A stretch of 54,375 nucleotides of DNA from Candidatus Hydrogenedentota bacterium (GCA_016215105.1 JACRLJ010000080.1:8463-62837), one strand, 5' to 3'; counted from the first letter of the stretch, positions 32,996 to 42,566 are shown. Notes: a model not told the origin generated them from the letters alone. Translations and numbers: made by a program.

Positions 32996-35900
32996 ATGTC
33001 TCAAGAGAAAGAACACGGCGCGGAAGAAAAACAGCGCGGCGAAGCCGACATCGCCCTGCCCATGAGCCAGGACGAACTCGACGCGCTTCTTTCCACGCTG
33101 GACGATAAGCCGGTGCCCTCTCCCTCCTCTGGTAGTGCGGACGCTTCTCCCGACGCTCCTCCCGCCAATGGGGCGTCTGCACCCCACGATTTCCCCGCAG
33201 ATGTGGCCCCGGAACCGGACGCCGTTTCACTGGAGGAAACCGACAATCAGGCCGCCGACATCGACGGTCTGTTAGGGAAAGACTCCGAACAACCGCTAGT
33301 GAATCATGACCTCGATGAGATGTTACCGGCGGCTCCGACGGCAGCGGGCGGGCCGGATGCCGAGGGCGTGCTCGGTCAGTCCGAGATCGACGACCTCCTT
33401 GCCAGCCTTCAGGGCGTTTCGGCGCCCGCGAGCGCAGCCCCGCCGGCGCCACCACCCCAGAATAACGAAGACGATTCTGCTATCACTCAGGACGTCCTTG
33501 CTGCCCTGATGAACGCGGGCAATGATGTCGCTTCCGCAGGCGCCTCGATAACCAACGAGAATCTGGCTGCCGCCGTTCCACCTGACGAGACGGACGAATC
33601 CGCGATCTCCCAGGACATCCTCGATGCGCTAACCAAGGAAGCCGCGGTCTATGTTCCACCTCAGGAACGCAGCCCGCAAGTTGTTGCCGCCGTTCCCGAG
33701 GCGCAAGCCAACGACTCCGCCGCCCTTCCCGAACCGAAAAGCAAGATCGAACGTTCCCAGGCGCCGCGGGAAGAGCGTTCTCGGGCGCCAGAACAGCCCC
33801 CCGAAGGCGGTCCGTTGCCCGGCGAGCCTCCATCGGTGCGCATGCGACGCCAAGCGCCGCGTTCCGCCGTTAGCCTCCTGAAGATTGTCAGTTCCTTGGC
33901 TGCCGGGATAATTATCGCATCGGGTACCTACGTCTATCTCGTGCGCCACCAAGAAGTGACTCCCGATCTCGGCGCGGTAGCGCCCGCGCAGAAGTCAACG
34001 GACTTGCGAACCGCGATGACGGATGCGAGCGCCAAGTTGAAGGCCGAAGCGTATTCCGATGCGATCGCTCTAATCGACCCAGCAATAGCCGCCAATCCAA
34101 AAAGCCCGGATCTGATCGACGCGCAGTATTTGCGGGCGGAAGCAAAGGTCCGTGAACTCGGCATTCTGTCCGGCGCGGCGCAGAAGGCTAAGGACCTTCC
34201 GGTAAAGGCGACCGCACTGGAGGGAGAGAAGAAAGGCGAGGGGACAAAACCGGCCGTCTCTCGCGGAGAGGCCCTGGATTCCCTTCTTGGAGATTTGGAT
34301 AAGCTGACCCATTCGGCGCCAGACCATCCCAAGGTCGAGCAGGCGCTGCTTTGGCAAGCCCGAATCAATGACCTTCAAGACAACCCGATTGAGGCGCGGC
34401 GAATATACAACGAAGTCCTTGAGAAGTTTGCAACGACCCCGGATCTCGATCATGTTCTGCTCGCGGCCTCGAAGACCGCGATCAAGCTGCGCCTTGGACC
34501 GGAGGCCGTCGCGCTCTTAAGCCGGCTGACGCACGATATCCCGGGGTCACCTTTAGCGGGAGAAGCGCATGTGCTGCTGGGAGACGCCTACGCGCTCTCG
34601 GGGGACGCAAAGAACGCCAAGTCCGAATACGACCGCATCGTAGAGGCGCAGCCTGATACCGCGCTCGGCGCGGAGGCCTACGCCCGGTTGGGACAACTGG
34701 CGTACGACGGCGGAGACTTCTTGGAGGCAATTCATCAGCTCGAAAAGCGGCTGAGTTCAGCCACCACCATCCAGGGAAACGAGCCGGTCTATCTGATGTT
34801 GGCGCGCTCGTACAAATCGGCGGGCAAACTCAAAGAGGCGGAAAGGGTCGTGCGCGAACTGCTCGACTTCTTTGAGCCGGGTGACACCACTCCAGCCGCG
34901 TTCGTGCTACTGTGCGAAATTCTGGACGCGGAAGGCCAGCGCGACGAAGCCAAACGGCTCGCTAGTCAGACCTCCTTGCGCTATCCCGAGAATCCAATGG
35001 CGCTGGCAAATGAGGGGAGACTCCTGGGCGAGTCCGGCGAGTTTGACGCGGCCGGCAAGGCGCTAATGGCGGCGGACGCGGCCGGCGCCAACGATCCGAA
35101 TGTTCTACTTGCAGCCGGAAAGTACTTTCGCCAAGCGGAACAATTTCCGGACGCGAAGACTGCCCTGGAAAAACTCGAGGAGAACTATGGCGGGCAGCCC
35201 GAAGCGTTCGAGGGCAACATCGAGTTGTCGAAGACCCTGTACGATATGGGCAAAATCCGAGACGGATTGCAGCGTCTCGAAGACCTCTCGACAGCGACCG
35301 AAGGTAAGCCGCAACGCCTTCCGGTCTTGTTGGCGCTGGGAAAGATGTACCAGGACTTGGGACTCGATACCCGCGCGGCAGGCATCTTGCGGGAGGCCTC
35401 CTTTCTGACGGCAGAGCCGGAAGTATTGGCGAAAGCCGCCACCGCGCTGCTGAGCGCAGGTCTTGGAACCGACGGACTATCTCTCGCCGGCCGAGTAGAC
35501 GTGTCCAAGCTCAAAGGGAAGTCGGCCTACGAATTCCTGTCTCGCTACGGCGAGGCGTTACTTCGCACGGATTCCTCGAAGGCCATCGAGAAGATGGAAG
35601 AGGCTTATGCTTCGTATCCGGAAGAACGCACCGAGCGGGGCGATCAAAAACTGCTCGAAGCGTACTTGACCACGGACAGGTCAGCGCGGGCCCGGGCGTT
35701 GGTTATGGATATCGAGGCATTGGCGCGGCGCAAACCGGTCGAGCACGCCCGGCTCGAACGCGCTGCGAACGCCTGGGGCAACTACCTCTACGCGCGCGGT
35801 GATTTTAGGGCCGCCGCGGACGCCTACGCGCTGTCGGAGAACGGAGCCGACCCCGCGAGCACGGAGGCCCAGTGGGCGGCCTATCAGCGCGCCAATGCGC

Positions 35901-36070
35901 TTCGGCGCCTTTCCGACTTTTCCGCCAGCGAGGCCATCTACGACAAAATATCCAAGGGCACGGCAGCCTGGAAGGAAAACGCCCGCGTGAAATCGGAGTA
36001 CGTGAGACTTCAAGAACGTCTGCGGGAAAATCCGCTGGCGCTGACCGCTGGGGAGCCTGTCACGCCGTGA
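32996..36070 (+). CDS. Membrane TPR protein with four FliM-type N-terminal peptide motifs
   Basis: A 1024-residue protein, ATG with AAGG 7 nt upstream. Residues 1-288 are disordered (Pro/Ala/Glu-rich) and hold four copies of a FliM-N-like peptide: SQDELDALL (24-32), GQSEIDDLL (127-135), TQDVLAALM (164-172) and SQDILDALT (205-213). One transmembrane helix spans about 291-315. Residues about 330-1010 are TPR repeats, predicted periplasmic. In FliM the peptide SQAEIDALL binds phosphorylated CheY. The gene overlaps the next one by 3-4 bp, and a histidine kinase and response regulator follow. It may recruit a receiver domain or flagellar-switch-type partner to the membrane. No named family was recognised for the whole protein. 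Confidence 0.75.
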   Translation: MSQEKEHGAEEKQRGEADIALPMSQDELDALLSTLDDKPVPSPSSGSADASPDAPPANGASAPHDFPADVAPEPDAVSLEETDNQAADIDGLLGKDSEQPLVNHDLDEMLPAAPTAAGGPDAEGVLGQSEIDDLLASLQGVSAPASAAPPAPPPQNNEDDSAITQDVLAALMNAGNDVASAGASITNENLAAAVPPDETDESAISQDILDALTKEAAVYVPPQERSPQVVAAVPEAQANDSAALPEPKSKIERSQAPREERSRAPEQPPEGGPLPGEPPSVRMRRQAPRSAVSLLKIVSSLAAGIIIASGTYVYLVRHQEVTPDLGAVAPAQKSTDLRTAMTDASAKLKAEAYSDAIALIDPAIAANPKSPDLIDAQYLRAEAKVRELGILSGAAQKAKDLPVKATALEGEKKGEGTKPAVSRGEALDSLLGDLDKLTHSAPDHPKVEQALLWQARINDLQDNPIEARRIYNEVLEKFATTPDLDHVLLAASKTAIKLRLGPEAVALLSRLTHDIPGSPLAGEAHVLLGDAYALSGDAKNAKSEYDRIVEAQPDTALGAEAYARLGQLAYDGGDFLEAIHQLEKRLSSATTIQGNEPVYLMLARSYKSAGKLKEAERVVRELLDFFEPGDTTPAAFVLLCEILDAEGQRDEAKRLASQTSLRYPENPMALANEGRLLGESGEFDAAGKALMAADAAGANDPNVLLAAGKYFRQAEQFPDAKTALEKLEENYGGQPEAFEGNIELSKTLYDMGKIRDGLQRLEDLSTATEGKPQRLPVLLALGKMYQDLGLDTRAAGILREASFLTAEPEVLAKAATALLSAGLGTDGLSLAGRVDVSKLKGKSAYEFLSRYGEALLRTDSSKAIEKMEEAYASYPEERTERGDQKLLEAYLTTDRSARARALVMDIEALARRKPVEHARLERAANAWGNYLYARGDFRAAADAYALSENGADPASTEAQWAAYQRANALRRLSDFSASEAIYDKISKGTAAWKENARVKSEYVRLQERLRENPLALTAGEPVTP

Positions 36071-36510
36071 ATAATGTATCGCTGAGCGAGCGTATGAAAG
36101 ATTATTTTACGCGTCAGATCAACTGGCTCGATGAGTTGGTGATTGGATTTGATTCGCTCGAAATTGACCTCGCTGCAAACGATTTGCGGCGATTGATGGA
36201 CAAGCAAGCGGAGAACGCGAAGAAGACACAGGATTTGGAGCTGGAGTTTTCCGCATTGTGGAAAGAGTGGGAGGCCTCATACGGTTCGATTCCGGAATCC
36301 GAACGCGAAGACATTGCCGCGATGGCGCGCCGCGCGGAGGAATTGTCGCTGCGCCTTGCCAGTTTGAGCGAGAACGCGGTAAACCGTGTCGAGGAAGAGC
36401 TCACCGAAGTGAAGGACGCAATTCTGTTTGCGCGGCGCAGCAGGGAGAATATGAGGCGCTATTCCCAGGACTCCGGGCCGGATCCAGGCTTCATGGATAA
36501 GAAAGCATGA
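36067..36510 (+). CDS. Small helical coiled-coil protein, function unknown
   Basis: A 147-residue all-helical protein. GTG 36067 overlaps the preceding stop codon (GTGA); ATG 36094 is an alternative start. Its stop overlaps the kinase ATG (ATGA), so it is translationally coupled on both sides. Charged heptad-like stretches and the C-terminal NRVEEELTEVKDAILFARRS segment recall small flagellar chaperones of the FlgN/FliT kind, but the similarity is only in general shape. Its place between a FliM-motif protein and a FleS-like kinase makes a flagellar or switch-related role plausible, not shown. Confidence 0.6.
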   Translation: MNNVSLSERMKDYFTRQINWLDELVIGFDSLEIDLAANDLRRLMDKQAENAKKTQDLELEFSALWKEWEASYGSIPESEREDIAAMARRAEELSLRLASLSENAVNRVEEELTEVKDAILFARRSRENMRRYSQDSGPDPGFMDKKA

Positions 36511-37658
36511 CCGAAACCAATGTGGATATGCGGACGCTTGCCGAGGCGTTCGAGTTGTTCAACCAAACCACCCGCTCACTCGAAGAGTCCTATCGTCTGC
36601 TCGAACAGCGTGTGCGGGAATTGGACCAGGAACTGGCGGCGAAGAACCGCGAGCTCGCGTTTACCAGCGACTACCTCAATTACATTCTCGAAAGCATGTC
36701 GGACGGCGTGATTGCGATAGACTCCGAAGGTATCGTTACTGCGTTCAATCGCGCGGCGGGCGAAGTGCTAGGCTATTCCCCGGAGGAGGCGGTTGGCAAT
36801 CCATTCCAGCAAGTCTTTGGCCGGGAGTTCTCCGCCGAGAGCGGACGCGCTCGCATCATCGAATTGACGGCAAAAAGCGGCAAGCGGGTTCCTGTAAGTG
36901 AAAATGACTCACCGCTTCACGATCGGACCGGGCGCCGAATCGGAACCGTGAAAGTATTTCACGACCTGAGCGAGGTCGAGGCCCTGCGTGAGCAGGTCCG
37001 CCGCAAAGACCGTCTGGCTGCAATAGGAGAGATGGCCGCGACCGTTGCGCATGAGATTCGAAATCCCTTGGGTGGTATCCGTGGCTTTGCCGCGCTTTTG
37101 GCGCGCGATTTCGATGACCTCGACCCGCGCAAGCGCCTCGTCGAAAAAATCCTCACCGGAACACGAAATCTCGACCGCGTGGTCACGGAGCTACTCGAGT
37201 ATACGCGGCCTGTCGAGCTTCGTCTTCGCTCGACCCTTTGCTCCGACTTGATCGAGGCGGCGGTTGGCTATCTTGAACTGGGAAACCGGGCGGTTTCCAT
37301 CAATAACCGGGTCGGCGCCGATGTCTGTGCGCTGGCCGACCCCGATAAGCTGCGCCAGGTGCTGCTCAACATCCTGATCAATTCGGTCCAAAGCATTGAA
37401 CAGTGCGGGCTGATCGAGATCACGGCCTCCACGGACAAAGACGCCATCACTATTCTCGTGCGCGATACGGGTTGCGGCATGAGCCGCGAACACCTGGAAC
37501 AAGTCTTTTCGCCTTTCTTCACGACGAAGGAGAAAGGTACCGGTCTTGGGTTGGCAGTGGCCGCCAAGATCGTTGAAGGCCATGGCGGCTGGTTGAAAGC
37601 GGAAAGTGAACTGGGCAAAGGGACCACCATGATGGTTTGTCTTCCCAGGGCGGATTGA
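36507..37658 (+). CDS. FleS/FlrB-like PAS histidine kinase
   Basis: A 383-residue soluble sensor kinase. The N-terminal AEAFELFNQTTRSLEESY and the following LEQRVRELDQELAAKNREL coiled coil match the opening of FleS/FlrB, the kinases of the sigma-54 flagellar hierarchy. A PAS domain spans about 50-160 (ILESMSDGVIAIDSEG). The phosphoacceptor is in the H-box VAHEIRNPLGG near residue 185. The N-box QVLLNILINSVQ and G-boxes DTGCGMS and GTGLGLAVA are complete. No transmembrane segment is present. It lies 3 bp before its response regulator. Similar NtrB-type kinases share the domains, so assignment to FleS/FlrB rests on the N-terminus. Confidence 0.85.
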   Translation: MTETNVDMRTLAEAFELFNQTTRSLEESYRLLEQRVRELDQELAAKNRELAFTSDYLNYILESMSDGVIAIDSEGIVTAFNRAAGEVLGYSPEEAVGNPFQQVFGREFSAESGRARIIELTAKSGKRVPVSENDSPLHDRTGRRIGTVKVFHDLSEVEALREQVRRKDRLAAIGEMAATVAHEIRNPLGGIRGFAALLARDFDDLDPRKRLVEKILTGTRNLDRVVTELLEYTRPVELRLRSTLCSDLIEAAVGYLELGNRAVSINNRVGADVCALADPDKLRQVLLNILINSVQSIEQCGLIEITASTDKDAITILVRDTGCGMSREHLEQVFSPFFTTKEKGTGLGLAVAAKIVEGHGGWLKAESELGKGTTMMVCLPRAD

Positions 37659-37661
37659 ACT

Positions 37662-39035
37662 ATGGCGACAGCGAGAATACTGGTAATAGACGACGAATCC
37701 CTGATGCGCGACTACGTGCAGGAGGCGTTGAGCCGGGCCGGATACGACGTCGAGGCCGCGGCGAACGGAAAAGACGGCATCGAAACCATGCGCCAGCGGT
37801 CATTCGATGTCGTGATCACGGATCTCAAGATGGCGCCGATGGACGGCCTCGAAGTGCTGCGGAAGGTCGCTGACGATAGTCCCGATACGTGTTGTATCGT
37901 CATGACTGCGTACGGAACCATCGAGACCGCGGTCGGGGCCTTGAAAGCCGGCGCCGACGACTACATCCTCAAGCCCTTCGCGCCGGACGAACTCGAGGTC
38001 GCTGTAACGCGCGCGCTCGAACGCCGCCAACTCGCGCAAGAAAACCGGTACCTGCGGGCCGAGATCAACCAACGCTACGACTTCGGTTCGATGGTGGGGG
38101 AGAGCCCCGCCATCCGTCAGGTGTACGAACAAATCAAGAAGGTTGCAAATAGCCGCGCCACCATACTCATCCGGGGCGAGAGCGGCACCGGCAAAGAACT
38201 CGTCGCCCGCGCAATTCACTTTTCCGGCGCGCGGCGTGACCGCCCGTTTATCAAAGTGAACTGCGCGGCGCTGTCCGCAGGCTTGCTCGAAAGCGAGTTG
38301 TTTGGCCACGAGAAAGGCTCTTTCACGGGCGCTCACGAGCGCAAAGTCGGCCGTTTCGAGTTGGCCGACACCGGGACGCTGCTGCTCGATGAAGTGAGCG
38401 AGATCAGCCTCGAGCTCCAACCCAAGCTCCTGCGCGCGTTGCAGGAACGTGAATTCGAGCGAGTGGGGGGGACGCGGACCATTTCTGTCGACACCCGCAT
38501 CATCGGCACCTCCAATCGCAACCTCGAAGACGCCGTGCATCGGAATACATTCCGCGAAGACCTCTTCTTCCGTCTCAACGTGATTCCCATCCACTTGCCG
38601 GCCTTGCGTGATAGAAGAGAAGATATTCCGGCCCTCGCCGACTTCTTCCTCAAACGTTACGCGTCCGAAAATGGACGCGACGCTACCGGATTCAGCCCAC
38701 AGGCGCTGGCCCTTTTCCAAGACTATCCGTGGCCCGGCAACATCCGCGAACTGTCCAACGCGGTCGAACGCGCCGTGGTCATGTCCTCGGGGCCAGTCCT
38801 TGGCGTGGACCTATTCTCGCTGACCGGTGGCCGGCCCAAGACGATCAACGGAAACGCAGTTAGCGTTGCGATGGGCGCCACCGTCGCAGAAATGGAACGC
38901 GAACTCATCATGCGCACCCTCGAACATTGCAGCCAAAACCGCACCCAAGCGGCAAAAGTGCTCGACATCAGCGTCCGCACCCTCCGCAACAAACTAAAAG
39001 AGTACGGCGCCGCCGACGACGGAGACGGAGAGTGA
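37662..39035 (+). CDS. FleR/FlrC-like sigma-54 dependent response regulator
   Basis: A 457-residue NtrC-family activator. The receiver domain has phosphoacceptor Asp in VVITDLKM (near residue 51) and KPF near 106. The AAA+ domain has Walker A GESGTGKE, the sigma-54 contact loop GSFTGA (a common variant of GAFTGA) and Walker B TLLLDEVSEI. A Fis-type helix-turn-helix ends the protein (CSQNRTQAAKVLDISVRTLRNKL). As partner of the FleS-like kinase it should activate sigma-54 promoters, classically for mid-class flagellar genes, none of which are in the window. Confidence 0.88.
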   Translation: MATARILVIDDESLMRDYVQEALSRAGYDVEAAANGKDGIETMRQRSFDVVITDLKMAPMDGLEVLRKVADDSPDTCCIVMTAYGTIETAVGALKAGADDYILKPFAPDELEVAVTRALERRQLAQENRYLRAEINQRYDFGSMVGESPAIRQVYEQIKKVANSRATILIRGESGTGKELVARAIHFSGARRDRPFIKVNCAALSAGLLESELFGHEKGSFTGAHERKVGRFELADTGTLLLDEVSEISLELQPKLLRALQEREFERVGGTRTISVDTRIIGTSNRNLEDAVHRNTFREDLFFRLNVIPIHLPALRDRREDIPALADFFLKRYASENGRDATGFSPQALALFQDYPWPGNIRELSNAVERAVVMSSGPVLGVDLFSLTGGRPKTINGNAVSVAMGATVAEMERELIMRTLEHCSQNRTQAAKVLDISVRTLRNKLKEYGAADDGDGE

Positions 39036-39039
39036 CCCG

Positions 39040-39393
39040 GTGACGCAATTGGCGAGAACGACCAAAGAATCTCTTGGACCCCGCGTTCAACAGATTCTCG
39101 GACAGCTGCGGTCTCGTCTTGAGGCGCTCTATGGCGAGCGGATGGAGAAGCTCGTACTCTTTGGCTCGTACGCCCGAGGCGAAGCCGAACCCGATTCCGA
39201 TATTGACGTTATGGTGGCGCTTCGGGACCCCGTGGATGTCCACGAGGAGATACTGCGGTCAGAGCACATTGTCGCAGCCCTTTCACTTGAGTTTGATACA
39301 GTCCTATCGTGCGCCTTTGTTTCAACATCGCGCTTCGACGCAGAGCAGAGTCCTTTGCTTATCAATGTTCGGCACGAAGGGGTTGCTATATGA
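39040..39393 (+). CDS. MNT-type minimal nucleotidyltransferase
   Basis: A 117-residue protein starting at GTG 39040. The nucleotidyltransferase motif LFGSYARGEAEPDSDIDVMV (G-S and D-x-D) is intact. It overlaps the HEPN gene by 4 bp (ATGA). MNT proteins of this type act as antitoxins that add AMP to, or otherwise inactivate, a HEPN ribonuclease toxin. It begins only 4 bp after the FleR/FlrC-like gene, so it may be read through from that operon. Confidence 0.85.
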   Translation: MTQLARTTKESLGPRVQQILGQLRSRLEALYGERMEKLVLFGSYARGEAEPDSDIDVMVALRDPVDVHEEILRSEHIVAALSLEFDTVLSCAFVSTSRFDAEQSPLLINVRHEGVAI

Positions 39394-39764
39394 CTGACCA
39401 TCAGGCGGCGCTCGTGGAGAAAGCACGATCAAGCATAGACGCGGCCTCGTTCTTGGTAGAGAAAGGGTTTTTCGATATTGCCGTTTCTCGCGCTTACTAC
39501 GCCATGTTCTATGTCGCCGAAGCGTTTCTGCACGGCGAAGGTCTGGAGTTCTCAAAACACTCTGCCGTTGTCGCAGCGTTTGGACAGCGGTTTGCGAAGA
39601 CCGGCCGCGTCCCGGAGGCGTACCATCGGTACCTGATTTCTGCCAATCAAGCTCGCACGGACAGCGACTACGACGTAAGAGCGGCGTTTTCGATGGAAGC
39701 CGCCCATGTACAGATTGAACGCGCGCGCGAATTTCTGAGCTTCGGCGAAAAATATCTTTCATGA
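39390..39764 (+). CDS. HEPN domain protein
   Basis: A 124-residue helical protein of the HEPN superfamily with the signature SRAYYAMFYVAEAFL (residues 30-44). The canonical R-x(4-6)-H ribonuclease motif is not obvious: the C-terminal half has R91-TDSDYDVR rather than RX4HXY. Thus it may be a substrate-binding or inactive HEPN, or a toxin of a divergent type. Together with the MNT gene it forms a standard two-gene toxin-antitoxin-like module. I used ATG 39390; the frame is open upstream within the MNT gene. Confidence 0.82.
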   Translation: MTDHQAALVEKARSSIDAASFLVEKGFFDIAVSRAYYAMFYVAEAFLHGEGLEFSKHSAVVAAFGQRFAKTGRVPEAYHRYLISANQARTDSDYDVRAAFSMEAAHVQIERAREFLSFGEKYLS

Positions 39765-40088
39765 GTGGCGGCTGTCTTGGCATCGTGAGTCACTCCCTTC
39801 TGCTTGCCACCGTTTATTTGTCTGCTACTGGTATCCATCAGGCTAAGCCCCCCGAATTCCGGAGCCGGGAACGGGCCTGCTTGTGGCAAGGACTTCGAGT
39901 AAAGGCGTTGTCGCCGGGAGGGCGAATGTCCTCATTCTCCGGTCCGGCCGGCTATACCAGCTCTTGTGCAAGCGGTTTGCCCAAATCCCTGGCCTTGTCT
40001 TCGCACCGGCCCATGGTTAGACTTGGGCGCTCGAAAGCAGTTCCGATATTCGGACGCGTACTGCCCGTCGTATAGAGAGGATCTGAAG
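39765..40088. other. Intergenic region, no gene seen
   Basis: This 324-bp stretch separates the HEPN gene from the GH38 gene. The GH38 frame is open from 39966, but the strong start is at 40089. I found no promoter, terminator or RNA gene that can be supported. Confidence 0.4.
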
Positions 40089-42566
40089 ATGAACCGTCTG
40101 CACATGATCTGTAACGCCCACCTTGACCCGGTGTGGCAGTGGGAGTGGGAAGAGGGCGCCGCTGAAGCCATATCCACGTTCCGGCATGCGGCGGACTTCT
40201 GCGAGACCTTTGACGGGTTCGTCTTCAATCACAATGAAGTTACCCTCTATCGCTGGGTCGAAGAATATGAACCGGAACTCTTCACGCGCATTCAGCGCTT
40301 GGTCGCCGCGGGGAAGTGGCACATCATGGGCGGCTGGTATTTGCAGCCGGACTGTAACATGCCCAGCGGCGAATCGTTTGTGCGCCAAATCCTCATTGGC
40401 AGGCGCTATTTTCTGGACAAGTTCGGCGTCCAACCCTCGACGGCGATCAACTTCGACCCCTTCGGCCACAATCGCGGGCTGGTGCAAATAGTGGCCAAGT
40501 CCGGATACGACTCGTACCTATTCTGCCGCCCCAATCAGAACGATTGCGTGCTGGAAACGGACGACTTCACTTGGGTCGGTTTCGACGGTTCGGAGATCAC
40601 CGGGCACCGCGCCTCGACGTTCTACAACAATTCCCTCGGCAAGGCGCGCGAGAAGATCGAGAACTGGATGAATACCTACGCTGGCAAGCAAGTCGGCATT
40701 GTACTTTGGGGCATCGGGAATCACGGTGGCGGCCCATCGCGCATTGACCTCGAGCGTCTCGCGGAACTTCAAGCCGAGTGCGCGGAGTATCAGATACTCC
40801 ATTCGACGCCGGAGAATTATTTCAGAGAGCTCCGCGCCAGCGGCGCCACGCTGCCGCGCCACGAAACCGACATCAACCCGTGGGGGCCAGGATGCTACAC
40901 GTCGCAGGTCCGCATTAAACAGAAGCATCGCCTCCTAGAAAACATGCTCTATCAGACAGAGAAGATGCTCGCGAACGCCGCGTTGCAGGGCCTCGTGGAG
41001 TATCCTCGCGAAGACCTCGCTGAAGCACTGCGAGATCTGCTGGTCGCGGAGTTCCACGACATCCTGCCCGGCTCATCGATCCAGCCTGTCGAAGAGATGG
41101 GATTTCGTCTCATGGACCACGGCCTGGAAATTCTATCCCGTATCCGCGCGCGCGCGTTTTTTGCGCTGGCGAGCGGTCAGCCCAAGGCCAACGAAGGCGA
41201 GATTCCCATTCTCGTGTACAGCCCGCACCCGTTCCCGGTGCGCGCCGTGGTCGAATGCGAGTTCCAGTTGCAGGACGCGATTTGGGAAGAGCAATTCACC
41301 GTGGCGACCGTACATCAGGATGGGGTCGCCTTACCCACCCAGATCGAAAAGGAATTCGGGAACCTGGCCCTGGATTGGCGCAAACGGACCGTGTTCACCG
41401 CTGAACTGGCGCCATCGCAAATGAACCGATTCGATTGCACGCTCACGGTATTGCCCAAGCGGCCGCTTCCTGCGCTCGTACCCGAGGCCGGCGCATACCG
41501 CATTAAGACGGACGACCTCGAGTTTCATATCAAAACCGCGACAGGCCGCGTCGACAAGTTCGCCGCGAATGGATACGACTACTGCCATCCCGACGCCTTC
41601 AAACTGCTCGTTATCCGTGACAACGACGATCCGTGGGAAACCCAGAAGCAGAGTTTCCGCGAGGTCATGGGCGCGTTCGAGCTGATGACGGCGGAAGACG
41701 GAACGCGCTTCTCCGGAGTCACCGGCGGCACGATCCAATCCGTCCGCGCGATAGAAGACGGCGGAGTTCGTACCGTCATTGAAGCGATATTCCGCTATGG
41801 CGACTCCTTTGCCATTATCCAATACAAGATTCCCAAGCACGGCTGCGCGGTGGAAGTCACTCTTCGTGTTCACTGGAACGAAAAGAGCAAGATGCTCAAA
41901 CTAGCCGTTCCTACCGTATGGGCGGATGCGGGGTACTGTGGGCAAGTCGCCTACGGCGTCCAGGAGTTTCCAACGACCGGCCGCGAACTTGTCGCTCAGA
42001 AATGGGTCGCCGCGTATTCCATGAAAGACGACAAAGCGCTGACCGTCATTAACGACGGCAGCTACGGGTCCGACTGCGCCGAGGGCGAAATCCGTTTGAG
42101 CCTGTTGCGTTCCGCCGCCTACGCCGCGCACCCCATCGGTGAACGCCCCCTCGTCCTCCAGGACCGCTATACTGAGCGCATCGACCAGGGCGAACGCCTG
42201 TACCGTTTCTGGTTTACCCCCGGCGCGCGCGCCGACCGTCTCCAACGCGTTGACCGGGAAGCGCTCGCACGCAACGAGGTCCCCTTTGCCATTTCGTTCA
42301 ATCCGTCGGGCCACGGCGTGAAACCGCTACCGGGTGTTACGCTCAGCGACGACGTGGTGCAGATGACCGCCCTGAAATTGGCGGAGGCCTCGGACCACTA
42401 CGTCATCCGCCTCTTCGAGCCCACCGGTACCCCGCGATCCACGACGCTACGTATCCCCGCCGCGAATGTGGAGAAGAAAATCCAACTCGGAACCTTCGAG
42501 ATCAAGACCATCTTGTTCGATTCACACACAAAGACCTTACGGGAGACCGACCTTCTCGAAAAGTGA
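40089..42566 (+). CDS. Glycoside hydrolase family 38 alpha-mannosidase-like
   Basis: An 825-residue cytoplasmic enzyme; ATG 40089 has GAGAGG upstream. The N-terminal CNAHLDPVWQWEW supplies zinc ligands H11 and D13; the nucleophile Asp is in NFDPFGHNRG near residue 120; a third zinc His is in EFHDILPGSS near residue 322. These are the GH38 landmarks, and the middle and beta-rich C-terminal domains are present, so the protein is full length. GH38 enzymes cleave alpha-mannosides, including those of glycans. No signal peptide, so the substrate is probably imported oligosaccharide. Confidence 0.9.
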   Translation: MNRLHMICNAHLDPVWQWEWEEGAAEAISTFRHAADFCETFDGFVFNHNEVTLYRWVEEYEPELFTRIQRLVAAGKWHIMGGWYLQPDCNMPSGESFVRQILIGRRYFLDKFGVQPSTAINFDPFGHNRGLVQIVAKSGYDSYLFCRPNQNDCVLETDDFTWVGFDGSEITGHRASTFYNNSLGKAREKIENWMNTYAGKQVGIVLWGIGNHGGGPSRIDLERLAELQAECAEYQILHSTPENYFRELRASGATLPRHETDINPWGPGCYTSQVRIKQKHRLLENMLYQTEKMLANAALQGLVEYPREDLAEALRDLLVAEFHDILPGSSIQPVEEMGFRLMDHGLEILSRIRARAFFALASGQPKANEGEIPILVYSPHPFPVRAVVECEFQLQDAIWEEQFTVATVHQDGVALPTQIEKEFGNLALDWRKRTVFTAELAPSQMNRFDCTLTVLPKRPLPALVPEAGAYRIKTDDLEFHIKTATGRVDKFAANGYDYCHPDAFKLLVIRDNDDPWETQKQSFREVMGAFELMTAEDGTRFSGVTGGTIQSVRAIEDGGVRTVIEAIFRYGDSFAIIQYKIPKHGCAVEVTLRVHWNEKSKMLKLAVPTVWADAGYCGQVAYGVQEFPTTGRELVAQKWVAAYSMKDDKALTVINDGSYGSDCAEGEIRLSLLRSAAYAAHPIGERPLVLQDRYTERIDQGERLYRFWFTPGARADRLQRVDREALARNEVPFAISFNPSGHGVKPLPGVTLSDDVVQMTALKLAEASDHYVIRLFEPTGTPRSTTLRIPAANVEKKIQLGTFEIKTILFDSHTKTLRETDLLEK

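Noticed and set aside
33065-33634. FliM or FliN itself
   Set aside because: Only the short N-terminal peptide is shared; the CheC-like and SpoA domains are absent.
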